Origin: B10-G9 sp963712165
GTDB lineage: Bacteria > Chloroflexota > Anaerolineae > Anaerolineales > UBA11858
Direction of reading: 5' to 3'
DNA: 64,000 bases
Assembly: GCA_963712165.1 (NCBI GenBank)
Contig: CAVQGY010000005.1
Span: forward strand, 124,001 to 188,000
Part shown: piece after piece, positions 1-7,802 of the stretch
Position numbering within the stretch: the stretch's first letter is position 1
How the letters are laid out: each line of letters opens with the position of its first letter
Made by a program: the position numbers and the translations under genes
Notes under the pieces: model-generated
Databases searched by the model: none
What the model was told of the DNA's origin: nothing
What the model saw: only the letters and a program-made list of their open reading frames with translations

Positions 1-260
1 CCCAGGACCTGGTTGGTTTCCCTGTCAATGATCGTGAACTGGTAGTTGGTGTCGTTCTCCCAAGATTCAGGCTGAGCCTTGATGAAAGCTCCGGGCACCT
101 CGATCGAGTAATCCTCATTGCACCACTCCATCCAGGGTCGCAGCTCAGGTATGGAAGCCAGCACGGCTTCGTGCATGCCCTCTGCGTCCTCCAGGTTGGG
201 GGGGCGGAGGAGGATGTTTAACCTGGCACTGGTCAGTTGGATATCCATGGAGATGGTCAT
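1..260 (-). CDS. GNAT-family N-acetyltransferase, RimJ/RimL-like (partial, C-terminus outside window)
   Basis: The first 86 residues of a protein on the minus strand. Reading starts at ATG 260 (MTISMDIQLTSARLNILLRP), about 8 bases after a GAGG ribosome binding site. The pattern 'LRPPNLEDAEGMHEAV', followed by 'WMEWCNEDYSIE' and 'FTIIDRETNQVLG', is that of ribosomal-protein or amino-acid N-acetyltransferases of the RimJ/RimL group, which transfer acetyl from acetyl-CoA to an alpha-amino group. The acetyl-CoA binding loop lies beyond the window edge, so catalytic competence cannot be judged. The family call is from pattern memory; the substrate is unknown. Confidence 0.75.
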   Translation of the reverse strand, partial: MTISMDIQLTSARLNILLRPPNLEDAEGMHEAVLASIPELRPWMEWCNEDYSIEVPGAFIKAQPESWENDTNYQFTIIDRETNQVL

Positions 261-627
261 TGGAGGTTCCTCGAACAAGGATGGATCAAGCTGCACCTTT
301 ATTTATACATCAAAAGCCCATTCTCCGACTCTCATCACCGGTTCAGAGGTTCCATCAGTCAAGACCCCATCGACATCGATCTCCTGCGAAACGAACCTGA
401 AGTCAACATGGATTTTACTTTGATGTTCCCCTATTTACCTTGATAAACCTTATCGTAGCCTAAACATGGGATTATTTCCAGCGAGTACCAGGACATCCTA
501 ATTCAAAGGTCCACATCTTCTATCTTGAATTGTCAACCTTCAATTTCCAATCCCTCCCTCACATTGCGTAATCTTGAAAATTTGCGCTACACTCCTACTA
601 TACTTCCAGATCACTCCCGGGAGCGCT
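261..627. other. Intergenic region between divergent genes
   Basis: No convincing gene lies here. On the minus strand an open frame of 43 codons runs from 434 to a TAA at 303. Its codon use looks protein-like, but it has no ATG, GTG or TTG near its beginning, so it is at most a gene remnant. The right end (599-604, TATACT) may be the -10 element of the next gene. The region is otherwise AT-rich and without repeats. Confidence 0.5.
599..604 (+). promoter_or_regulatory. Possible -10 element of the DUF429 gene
   Basis: TATACT lies 23 bases before the chosen ATG at 628. A TTGAAA at 574-579 could be the -35 element, but the spacing of 19 is long. A CGGGAG ribosome binding site follows at about 618. 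This is a weak call. Confidence 0.35.
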
Positions 628-1398
628 ATGTTTATCAAAGATACTGTCTTTATTGGCATTGACCCTTCCTGCGGGGAGGACTCCCTGACTTATGCGGTCC
701 TCGACAAGGATTTGCACATCCTGGCCCTCTCCCAGCAGAAGCTCAACACCGTATCCGCTTTTATCGGCGGGCAGAAATCAGCTGTGGTCGGGGTCAATGC
801 GCCCCGGCGCCTCAACCAGGGTTTGATGAAACAGGACGCCGTCCGGGACAAGCTTAAACCTCCACCCACTCAGGGGCGGTACAATGGCTTCCGTGTAGCG
901 GAATATCTGCTCTTTCAGCGCAATATTCGTATCCCCAGAACGCCGAGCAAGATCTCGGACTGCCCGGGCTGGATGAAGGTCGGTTTTAAGCTCTACCGCA
1001 ATCTGGAAGAGATGGGATTCATGGATTACCCGGTCAAGGACAAAGTTCAGCTTTTCTTGGAGGTATATCCTCATGGAGCCTATGCGGTTCTGCTGGAAAG
1101 GATCCCCTTTTTGAAAAAGACTCTCGAGGGGCGCCTCCAGCGCCAGCTTTTGCTGCATTCGCTATCGGTAGCTGTGCCTGATCCGATGGGTATTTTCGAG
1201 GAGATCACACGGTATAAGATCCTGCAAGGTGAATTGCCTCTGGAAGGCCTTCACTCTGTGGAAGAGCTGGAAGCTTTGATGGCTGCTTACCTGGCCTGGA
1301 AAGCAGCTACAAAGCCGGACGAGGTCAGCCTGCTGGGGGACCCCAGGGATGGCCAGATCGTCCTGCCCTCAAAGAGCCTGAAACCAAAATACAACTAA
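628..1398 (+). CDS. DUF429 family protein (predicted RNase H-like nuclease)
   Basis: 256 residues from ATG 628 (MFIKDTVFIGIDPS), which follows a GGGAG site. An earlier ATG at 574 would add a non-conserved tail and lies before the likely promoter. Features typical of DUF429 are an N-terminal 'GIDPS' strand holding the first acidic residue of an RNase H-like fold, a central 'RVAEYLLFQRNIRIPRTPS', and the block 'EVYPHGAYAVLL' followed by 'GRLQRQLLL'. The family is predicted to be nuclease-like from its fold; no substrate is known. The gene stands alone, with 72 bases before the lipid kinase gene. Confidence 0.75.
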   Translation: MFIKDTVFIGIDPSCGEDSLTYAVLDKDLHILALSQQKLNTVSAFIGGQKSAVVGVNAPRRLNQGLMKQDAVRDKLKPPPTQGRYNGFRVAEYLLFQRNIRIPRTPSKISDCPGWMKVGFKLYRNLEEMGFMDYPVKDKVQLFLEVYPHGAYAVLLERIPFLKKTLEGRLQRQLLLHSLSVAVPDPMGIFEEITRYKILQGELPLEGLHSVEELEALMAAYLAWKAATKPDEVSLLGDPRDGQIVLPSKSLKPKYN

Positions 1399-1470
1399 TT
1401 GGTTAATTAGAGTGGGGGAAAACACCAGACAACACCTTGGCCGACATGAGACCTAGGAGAGGATTAATAT

Positions 1471-2391
1471 ATGACTACCAAGAAAACCCTATTTATTATC
1501 AATCCCAATGCCAATATGGGCCAGGCCTGGAGAGAGGCGGCTGACCTGCGGCCGATCATGGATGAATATGGCGGCGCTGATTGGGCCGGATCGGTCTATC
1601 CCACTCATGCAATCGAGCTGGCCAAAAAAGCCGTTCATGACGGATATGAGCTGGTCATCGCCGGGGGAGGGGATGGCACTGTGCATGAGGTAGTTAACGC
1701 GATCATGGAGTTCCCGAAAGATAAACGCCCTGCTCTCGGTGTGCTCCCTCTGGGTTCTGGCAATGATTTTTCTTATGCAGTGGGTATGGATCCTGATCCT
1801 GCCATCGCACTGCGCCAAATCTTCACCGGGACAGAATCCTGGATTGATATCGGAAAGGTAGAGGATGATCGGGGCAGGACCGAATATTTCGATAATACGG
1901 TCGGTATAGGGTTTGACGCCATCGTTACCATTCATTCTCACAAGATGCCCTGGGCGAGGGGAATGGCGATGTATGTCTTGGCCGTACTGAAAACCATCTT
2001 CCTGAACCATCATCCCCTTGAGGTGGATGTCACCATGGATGGGGACAAAAAATATCAGGATAAATTGATTATGTTTACCTTATGTAATGGGGGCAGGGAA
2101 GGCGGCGGTTTCCACCTCTACCCGGAAGCAAAGAATGGTGACGGGATTCTTCATTACATTACCGTTCCGAATGTCAGCCGATTGATGATGCTGCGTTTCA
2201 TACCCATGTTCATGAGTGGTACCCATTTGAAGCATCCCAAAGTCAAATTTGGAGACTTCAAAGAGATGGTGGTGGAATCGGATTCCGCTATGTTCATCCA
2301 CATTGACGGGGAAGTCTTTTCAGGTTTTACATCCAATTTGAGAAAGATCACAGTGACTATGGAACACGAGGCTATAAGAGTGGTCTCCTGA
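1471..2391 (+). CDS. Diacylglycerol/lipid kinase (YegS/DgkB family)
   Basis: 306 residues. The N-terminal nucleotide-binding domain begins 'MTTKKTLFIINPNANMG' and contains the hallmark 'GGGDGT' at residues 65-70, followed by 'LPLGSGNDFSYAVG', the second signature of the diacylglycerol kinase catalytic domain. The C-terminal beta-sandwich includes 'GGGFHLYPEAKNGDG'. Enzymes of this family phosphorylate diacylglycerol or related lipids with ATP at the inner membrane face and recycle lipids into phosphatidate. A GGAGAGGATT site precedes the ATG. The next gene starts 10 bases after the stop, so the two are probably cotranscribed. The exact lipid substrate cannot be told. Confidence 0.88.
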   Translation: MTTKKTLFIINPNANMGQAWREAADLRPIMDEYGGADWAGSVYPTHAIELAKKAVHDGYELVIAGGGDGTVHEVVNAIMEFPKDKRPALGVLPLGSGNDFSYAVGMDPDPAIALRQIFTGTESWIDIGKVEDDRGRTEYFDNTVGIGFDAIVTIHSHKMPWARGMAMYVLAVLKTIFLNHHPLEVDVTMDGDKKYQDKLIMFTLCNGGREGGGFHLYPEAKNGDGILHYITVPNVSRLMMLRFIPMFMSGTHLKHPKVKFGDFKEMVVESDSAMFIHIDGEVFSGFTSNLRKITVTMEHEAIRVVS

Positions 2392-2400
2392 TAAACCAGT

Positions 2401-4062
2401 ATGACCGATCTGTGGCACAGCCTGCTTAAATCAGAATACAGTTACCTGAAAATCGTGGCCGAAAAATGGGGGTTCAATTTCACGGCGCCCGATACCCGGG
2501 AGGGGATCGATCTGGTGGCTGATACCTTGCTGAAAAGTGATCTCTTATCAGGGATCTCCCAGACCCTGGACCCTCCGGAGCGGGAGCTGCTGATCTGGCT
2601 GGATGATCAGGGAGGAAAGATCCCCTGGGATCACATCACTCGAAAATATGGCCAGCTACGGGAAATGGGGGCAGGGCGACTGGAACGGGAAAGGCCGGAC
2701 CGGGATCCTGTATCCCCCCTGGAAAGTCTTTGGTACCGGGCTTTGATCGCCAGGGGTTTTTTCGAGACCGAGACCGGCCCGCAGGAATTTGGTTATCTGG
2801 CTGATGACCTGCGTGAAAAGGTCATGCCGATCTTGAACCCGAACCGCGCTACCTCCCCGAAGGAGTCATTTATCTGTCGAGTGGCGGCTCCTCGCGAAAG
2901 AGGGGAGATCTTGCCCGATCCTGGCTTCATTCTTGATCAGATTTGCTCCCTGCTGGCTGGGATCCGCATTGCTCAGGACCCTTCTCCACACCTGCCGGGT
3001 CTAACGGAACCTGAAAAGGGTTTCTACCAAACCCTGGCAGCTGCGGCGGGTCTTCTCAATAACAGCGGGAGTACAGCTCCGGATGCTATACGGGATTTTC
3101 TGGATCTGGCTGACCCTGAAGCCTTCTTAACCATCTGGACTGCTTGGCTGGGCGATGAGATGGCCCCTGAGCTTTATTTGCTGCCTGATCTTCAGGTAGA
3201 AGGAGAGCCGCCCCTGGAGGGTTCACGGATCAGGATGCAGCTGCTTACCTTCCTGGGAGAGCTTCCACCTGGTGAATGGTGGAGTATCGAGTCCTTTGTA
3301 ACCCAGGTCAAAGAACGCCAACCGGATATTTTAAGGGCAGGCGGGGAATATGAATCCTGGTTCATCAAACGAAGATCGGCTGAGGAATATTTAACCGGGT
3401 TTGAGCATTGGGATGAGATCGAAGGCGCTTTACTGCGCTTCTTTCTCACTGGCCCTCTTCGCTGGCTCGGTATTACTGTGTTGGGTGCTCCGGAAGAAGA
3501 GGTACCTCCGCTGGCCTTTCAGCTGACTCCCTTGTTTTACGAATTAATGGCGGGTCGATCCCCCACCTTGAAGACAGCTGAACCGGATCTTGTTCAGCTG
3601 CGCTCGCAGGGGGAGATACGCATGACGGTGGATGTGCCTCGCAAAGCCCGCTACCAGATTGCCCGGTTCTGTGATTGGTACCCTGTCAAGGCAGATGCTT
3701 ATCAATACCGCTTGTCGCCGGGATCATTGGTCCGGGCAGAGGGGCAGGGATTGCGAGTACCTCATTTGCTGTCATTGTTGAAAAACCACACGGAAGCCAT
3801 TCCCCCTAATATTCTGGCAGCCCTGGAACGCTGGGAAAAGAGCGGTTCCCAGGCTGCCATCGAGCCGCGGACAGTATTGCGCCTCGGTTCACCGGCAATT
3901 CTCAAAGCTTTAAAAAGATCCCGAGCCAGCCACTATATCCTGGAGCAAATAGGTCCTACAGTGGTGATCATCAAACCGGGCAGTGAATCCAAAATCTCTC
4001 AAGCTTTGATGGAGTTGGGATTCTTTGTGCAGCTCGAAGGTCAGGACGCTTCCCAGACTTGA
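2401..4062 (+). CDS. Helicase-associated-domain protein (XPB/Ssl2-like C-terminal domain)
   Basis: 553 residues without a Walker A helicase motor. The N-terminal half is helical with an acidic winged-helix-like character (for example 'PPERELLIWLDDQGGKIPWD'). The last about 90 residues ('SPAILKALKRSRASHYILEQ' followed by 'GPTVVIIKP') match the Helicase_C_3 (XPB/Ssl2-like) domain found in actinobacterial and chloroflexal proteins of unknown role. There it usually accompanies, rather than constitutes, a helicase. The gene follows the lipid kinase by 10 bases and overlaps the convergent methyltransferase gene by 22 bases at its 3' end. The domain call is moderate and the function unknown. Confidence 0.6.
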   Translation: MTDLWHSLLKSEYSYLKIVAEKWGFNFTAPDTREGIDLVADTLLKSDLLSGISQTLDPPERELLIWLDDQGGKIPWDHITRKYGQLREMGAGRLERERPDRDPVSPLESLWYRALIARGFFETETGPQEFGYLADDLREKVMPILNPNRATSPKESFICRVAAPRERGEILPDPGFILDQICSLLAGIRIAQDPSPHLPGLTEPEKGFYQTLAAAAGLLNNSGSTAPDAIRDFLDLADPEAFLTIWTAWLGDEMAPELYLLPDLQVEGEPPLEGSRIRMQLLTFLGELPPGEWWSIESFVTQVKERQPDILRAGGEYESWFIKRRSAEEYLTGFEHWDEIEGALLRFFLTGPLRWLGITVLGAPEEEVPPLAFQLTPLFYELMAGRSPTLKTAEPDLVQLRSQGEIRMTVDVPRKARYQIARFCDWYPVKADAYQYRLSPGSLVRAEGQGLRVPHLLSLLKNHTEAIPPNILAALERWEKSGSQAAIEPRTVLRLGSPAILKALKRSRASHYILEQIGPTVVIIKPGSESKISQALMELGFFVQLEGQDASQT

Positions 4063-4763
4063 TATAGTCCCAGATTTCCCCCTTCGCCATCCGAATCAAA
4101 TGTTTCAATGATCTTAAACCCGCTCTCCTCCGCCAGCTGGAGGAGTTCTTCGCTGTCATAGAGATGCACATATCGAGTTCCACTCCCACCTCTCTGCCAA
4201 TCCAGAAGGTAATCGCCCTTATCCACCTGATCATCCCGGATGCCGACAGTATGCCAGGGGAGGATCTTTTTTCTCAAGCGTTCACTCTTGATGAACTGCC
4301 AGACGGAGAGGTAGAGAATGCCATCATCAGCCAGGGCACTCCTGATGTTCTGACATAACCTGGTCCGGATCTCGAGGCTGGGGATATGGTGAAGGGTCGC
4401 AAAGCAGCAGATCACATCATAGGAGGCCAGAGGTAGGAGATCAGCCCAGCTGGGAGCTGTCAGATCGAGCTCCAGAAACCCTGCCTGGATCCCTTCAGGT
4501 TTATCGCCGTCAGCCCATTCAAGCAATCCCAGACTGAAATCCGCTCCCAGGTAACTACCTTTAAATCCGTTCTCAGCTAGCTGTAAAAGGACCTTGCCGT
4601 TCCCACAGCCCAGGTCCAGCAGCGAGCTTTCGGGTGGGATCCGTTCCAGGATCTTAAGCACACCCATCTGCAGCCTGCCGCGGGTCTCAGAGAAATCCGT
4701 GGCGAAGCTTTGGTAAAATTGGTGATTGAGGTTAATGATCTTTTGGGCGACTTCTGGCTGCAT
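4041..4763 (-). CDS. Trm9/ALKBH8-like tRNA wobble-uridine methyltransferase (SAM-dependent)
   Basis: 240 residues from ATG 4763; a longer frame to 4844 would run into elp3 and gives an unlikely leader. The N-terminus 'FYQSFATDFSETRG' matches the Trm9 opening (Y-x-x-I/F-A-x-x-F-S-x-T-R). Motif I is 'LLDLGCGNGKVLLQL' (residues 48-62), followed by 'GADFS' and 'LHHIPS'. Then come 'LYLSVWQF' (Trm9/ALKBH8 have 'IYVWA') and a C-terminal block with 'DYLLDW', 'TRYVHLYDSEEL' and 'EGGNLGLYQVW', which parallels the substrate-binding end of Trm9. In eukaryotes this family methylates cm5U34 made by Elongator (Elp3) to mcm5U. Here elp3 lies immediately divergent. Family placement is from motif pattern; the activity is inferred. 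Confidence 0.72.
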   Translation of the reverse strand: MQPEVAQKIINLNHQFYQSFATDFSETRGRLQMGVLKILERIPPESSLLDLGCGNGKVLLQLAENGFKGSYLGADFSLGLLEWADGDKPEGIQAGFLELDLTAPSWADLLPLASYDVICCFATLHHIPSLEIRTRLCQNIRSALADDGILYLSVWQFIKSERLRKKILPWHTVGIRDDQVDKGDYLLDWQRGGSGTRYVHLYDSEELLQLAEESGFKIIETFDSDGEGGNLGLYQVWEAS

Positions 4764-4769
4764 GCTTCT

Positions 4770-4775
4770 ATTATA
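4770..4775 (-). promoter_or_regulatory. -10 element directly before the Trm9-like gene
   Basis: Read on the minus strand, TATAAT ends 6 bases before the ATG at 4763. Initiation at the usual distance would fall on or beside the start codon. No Shine-Dalgarno sequence is present, so the transcript may be leaderless. No good -35 hexamer is visible. Confidence 0.5.
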
Positions 4776-4812
4776 CGCCAGGGCAAAGATCTTTTCCTCT
4801 GAGGGATTGATT

Positions 4813-6420
4813 ATGACTGAAAACAGGAGCGGGAGTAAATCCAATCAGGACCAGTTCTTGGAAGCAGAGATCAAGCTGGCATCCTTGACATTGGATGAGA
4901 TCGAATCTGGCGTGGAGGTTTTTAAAGCTATCAGGCGTCATCCCCTGCCAGGAGGAGTTGGGTTCCTCAGCAAACATACTCTGGTGACAGTCTATCGGGA
5001 CCAGGTTGCGAGAGGACAACGCGTCGAAGACCAAACCCTGTTGAGTAAGATCCGCTTGAAGCCAACCCGAACATTGTCTGGAGTGACCACGGTCACCGTA
5101 CTCACCAAGCCTTTTCCCTGTCCGGGAGAATGTATATTCTGTCCTGATTATGAGGAAATGCCAGTCAGCTATCTGCCTGATGAGCCGGGTGCCATGCGGG
5201 CCTTATTCCACGCCTATGACCCTTATACTCAGGTTGTCTCGCGGATTGAGGCCCTGCATGAGATTGGCCACTCGACTGAAAAGATCGAATTACTCGTCCT
5301 GGGAGGGTCTTGGACTGCTTATGACCGGGAGTACCAGACCTGGTTCATCAAACGCTGTTTTGATGCCATGAACGGCCAGGAGTCCTCTTCTCTGGCTGAA
5401 GCGCAGGCTTTGAATGAGACTGCTACTCATAAGAACGTAGGTCTGGTCCTGGAAACCCGGCCGGATTTGATCACACCTGGTGAGCTTGCCAGGATGAGAA
5501 TATTGGGGGTAACCAAGGTTCAGATGGGAGTGCAGAGTCTGGACGACCATATCCTAAGCCTCAACCGACGTGGGCATACTGTAAAGCAGGCCCAAGATGG
5601 TGTGGGCCTGCTGCGGGCAGGCGGGTTTAAGATCGTGCTTCACTGGATGCCCAACTTATTGGGTGCCACACAAGAGTCTGACAGGGAGGATTTCAAACGT
5701 CTCTGGGAGGATCTTTCACCGGATGAGATCAAGATCTACCCGACTCAGCTCCTTGCGGATACTGGCCTGTATCAGATCTGGAAGCGAGGTGAGTATCACC
5801 CTTATACAACCGAGGATCTGATCCAGCTCATCGCGGATATCAAATTAGGAATCCCCCGCTACTGCCGGGTGAACCGGGTCATCCGTGATATCCCTTCCGG
5901 AAATGTGGTAGAGGGAAATAAAAGGACCAGCCTCCGGCAGGACGTTCAGTTGGAACTGTCGCGGCGAGGGAAAGCCTGTAATTGCATCCGCTGCCGGGAA
6001 GTAAAGGGACAGGAAATCGAAGTGGAGAGTTTAAGCTTCAATGACCTGGAATATACCAGTAATGGCTGCAGGGAGCATTTCTTATCCTTTGATACTCCGG
6101 ATGACCACCTGGCTGGATTTGCCCGTCTGAGTTTGCCCGGGCCGGGAGCAGCGGATCCGGGTATCGAAGAACTCAGAGGAGCGGCCTTGATCAGGGAAGT
6201 TCATGTCTATGGGGAATCCCTGCCAGTGGGTTCGGAGAAGGATGGTGCAACCCAACATTCAGGTCTGGGGACTGCTCTGCTTGAGGACGCTGAAGGCATC
6301 GCCTTTGAGAATGGTTATCAGAAGATAGCTGTGATCTCTGCGGTAGGAACCCGCGGTTATTACCTGGAGCGAGGCTACGAGCGGGGGGAGTTATATTTAA
6401 TTAAGGAGCTTGGCGTGTAG
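4813..6420 (+). CDS. elp3: Elp3-type tRNA uridine(34) acetyltransferase (radical SAM + GNAT)
   Basis: 535 residues from ATG 4813, preceded by GAGGG. Elp3 uses acetyl-CoA and S-adenosylmethionine to build cm5U on the wobble uridine of tRNA. The radical SAM cluster motif is 'CPGECIFC' (Cys103, Cys107, Cys110), followed by 'PVSYLPDEPGAMRALFHAYD', typical of Elp3. 'LETRPDLI' and 'VTKVQMGVQSLDD' follow. A Cys-rich 'CNCIRCREV' zinc segment links to the C-terminal GNAT lobe ('GLGTALLEDAE', 'GYYLERGYERGE'). Length and order agree with known bacterial Elp3 proteins. The gene is divergent from the Trm9-like methyltransferase gene, with 49 bases between the starts, which suggests a shared pathway. Confidence 0.92.
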   Translation: MTENRSGSKSNQDQFLEAEIKLASLTLDEIESGVEVFKAIRRHPLPGGVGFLSKHTLVTVYRDQVARGQRVEDQTLLSKIRLKPTRTLSGVTTVTVLTKPFPCPGECIFCPDYEEMPVSYLPDEPGAMRALFHAYDPYTQVVSRIEALHEIGHSTEKIELLVLGGSWTAYDREYQTWFIKRCFDAMNGQESSSLAEAQALNETATHKNVGLVLETRPDLITPGELARMRILGVTKVQMGVQSLDDHILSLNRRGHTVKQAQDGVGLLRAGGFKIVLHWMPNLLGATQESDREDFKRLWEDLSPDEIKIYPTQLLADTGLYQIWKRGEYHPYTTEDLIQLIADIKLGIPRYCRVNRVIRDIPSGNVVEGNKRTSLRQDVQLELSRRGKACNCIRCREVKGQEIEVESLSFNDLEYTSNGCREHFLSFDTPDDHLAGFARLSLPGPGAADPGIEELRGAALIREVHVYGESLPVGSEKDGATQHSGLGTALLEDAEGIAFENGYQKIAVISAVGTRGYYLERGYERGELYLIKELGV

Positions 6421-6431
6421 GTGGAATTGAG

Positions 6432-6762
6432 GATTGTCTTCTATTTTCGCCCAACGATTAAAATCGTGGGCTGAACCAAAAAAGACCCCCTGCGGGGACT
6501 TCATTAAAATCACTAAAGAGGACTGTCGGGAACCCAGCGCCGAACCGCCGCAGGGTGGATTGCCCCGTCAGCCCACGGGTTCAGCCGTCGGGTAGTCAAA
6601 AGATTGTCTTCTATTTGTGCCCAACGAATAAATTCGTGGGCTGAACCAAAAAAGTCCCTCTGCAGGGACTTCACAAAAATCACTCAAGATAAGCGTTGGA
6701 AATCCAGCGCCTAACCGCCGGAGGGCGGTTTGCCACGTCAGCCCACGGGTTCAGCCGTCGGG
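6432..6762. repeat. Two tandem copies of a 170-bp hairpin-rich element (REP/BIME-like)
   Basis: Copy 1 spans 6432-6601 and copy 2 starts at 6602; all landmarks recur at +170. Each copy holds four hairpins. H1 (GCCCAACGA.../TCGTGGGC) is at 6449-6471, with ACGATT/AATCGT in copy 1 and ACGAAT/ATTCGT in copy 2. H2 has CCCC/GGGG against CCCT/AGGG. H3 has CCGCC/GGTGG against CCGCC/GGCGG. H4 (CAGCCCACGGG...CCGTCGGG) is identical in both. Changes between the copies are paired, so the stems survive. H1 and H4 share the same core in opposite orientation, as in REP pairs. The element fills the gap between elp3 and the convergent glpX gene. No protein is encoded. Confidence 0.8.
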
Positions 6763-6805
6763 CAATGGATAACGATTCAAATTTTCTATATTCAATTTTC
6801 AATCG

Positions 6806-7792
6806 TTAATATTCAATTTCACTGATCGGATTGAGTTTAGTGAAATTGTGTTTTCCGTTGATCCAGCGTACCGTGCCGGTTTCTCCCCGGATCACCAGGC
6901 TGGATGTCTCCGCTCCCCTGCCGGTATAGCGCACACCAGAAAGTAGCTCACCATCCGTGATTCCAGTTGCAGCAAAAAACACATCATCGGAAGAGACTAA
7001 ATCGTCCATGGTGATCACCCGGTCCAGGTTATATCCCATTTCCAGTCCAAGTCTCTTTTCTTCCTCATTCCTGATATAAAGTTTTCCCTGAATTTCACCC
7101 CCCATTGCCCGGATGGCACAGGCTGCCAGCACTCCCTCCGGTGTGCCGCCAATGCCCAGCAGGGCATCGATACCTGACTCTGGCAGACATGTCATCAAGG
7201 CCGCCGCCACATCACCATCGGGGATCAGGCGGATCCGGGCTCCAATTTCCCGGACGCGGTTGATCAAATCATCATGCCTGGGGCGTTGGAGAATGATCAC
7301 TGTTACGTCTTTGAGAGACTTTCCTTCTGATTCCGCGATGATCCTGAGATTATCTTCCAGTGGGGCTTCGATATTGATCTTCCCCGCTGCTAGGGGTCCG
7401 ACCGCGATCTTGTCCATATAAACGAATGGGCCTGGATTGAACATCGTATCTCGCGGGGCAACGGCCACAGTGGCGATGGAGTTCAGGAAGCCGTTTGCCA
7501 GAGGCCGGGTTCCATCGATGGGATCCACTGCCAGGTCAACTTTGGGGGCTTTGCCTGTACCGACAACCTCGCCATTAAATAACATGGGCGCTTCGTCTTT
7601 TTCCCCTTCTCCGATCACCACCACGGCATCCATATCGATTGAGTTCAACACCAGGCGCATGGCATCCACTGCTGCTTTATCTGCGACCTCTTTCTGGCCC
7701 CGGCCCATAAAACGGCCTGCAGAAAGCGCAGCTGCCTCTGTAACTCGAACTAACTCCAGGGCCAGGTTGCGTGATGGTTTTTGTGAATTCAT
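6806..7792 (-). CDS. glpX: Class II fructose-1,6-bisphosphatase
   Basis: 328 residues. GlpX removes the 1-phosphate of fructose-1,6-bisphosphate in gluconeogenesis with a divalent metal. The metal and phosphate motifs are 'VVIGEGEKDEAPML' (residues 58-71) and 'DPIDGTRP' (90-97). The substrate loop 'GIGGTPEGVLAACAIRAMGG' and 'ATGITDG' are also typical. The length fits the family. The start is an ATG after an AAAGAGG site. It lies 10 bases after cdsA and is the last gene of uppS-cdsA-glpX; beyond it lies the tandem hairpin element, which may end the transcript. Confidence 0.95.
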   Translation of the reverse strand: MNSQKPSRNLALELVRVTEAAALSAGRFMGRGQKEVADKAAVDAMRLVLNSIDMDAVVVIGEGEKDEAPMLFNGEVVGTGKAPKVDLAVDPIDGTRPLANGFLNSIATVAVAPRDTMFNPGPFVYMDKIAVGPLAAGKINIEAPLEDNLRIIAESEGKSLKDVTVIILQRPRHDDLINRVREIGARIRLIPDGDVAAALMTCLPESGIDALLGIGGTPEGVLAACAIRAMGGEIQGKLYIRNEEEKRLGLEMGYNLDRVITMDDLVSSDDVFFAATGITDGELLSGVRYTGRGAETSSLVIRGETGTVRWINGKHNFTKLNPISEIEY

Positions 7793-7802
7793 AAATACCT
7801 CT

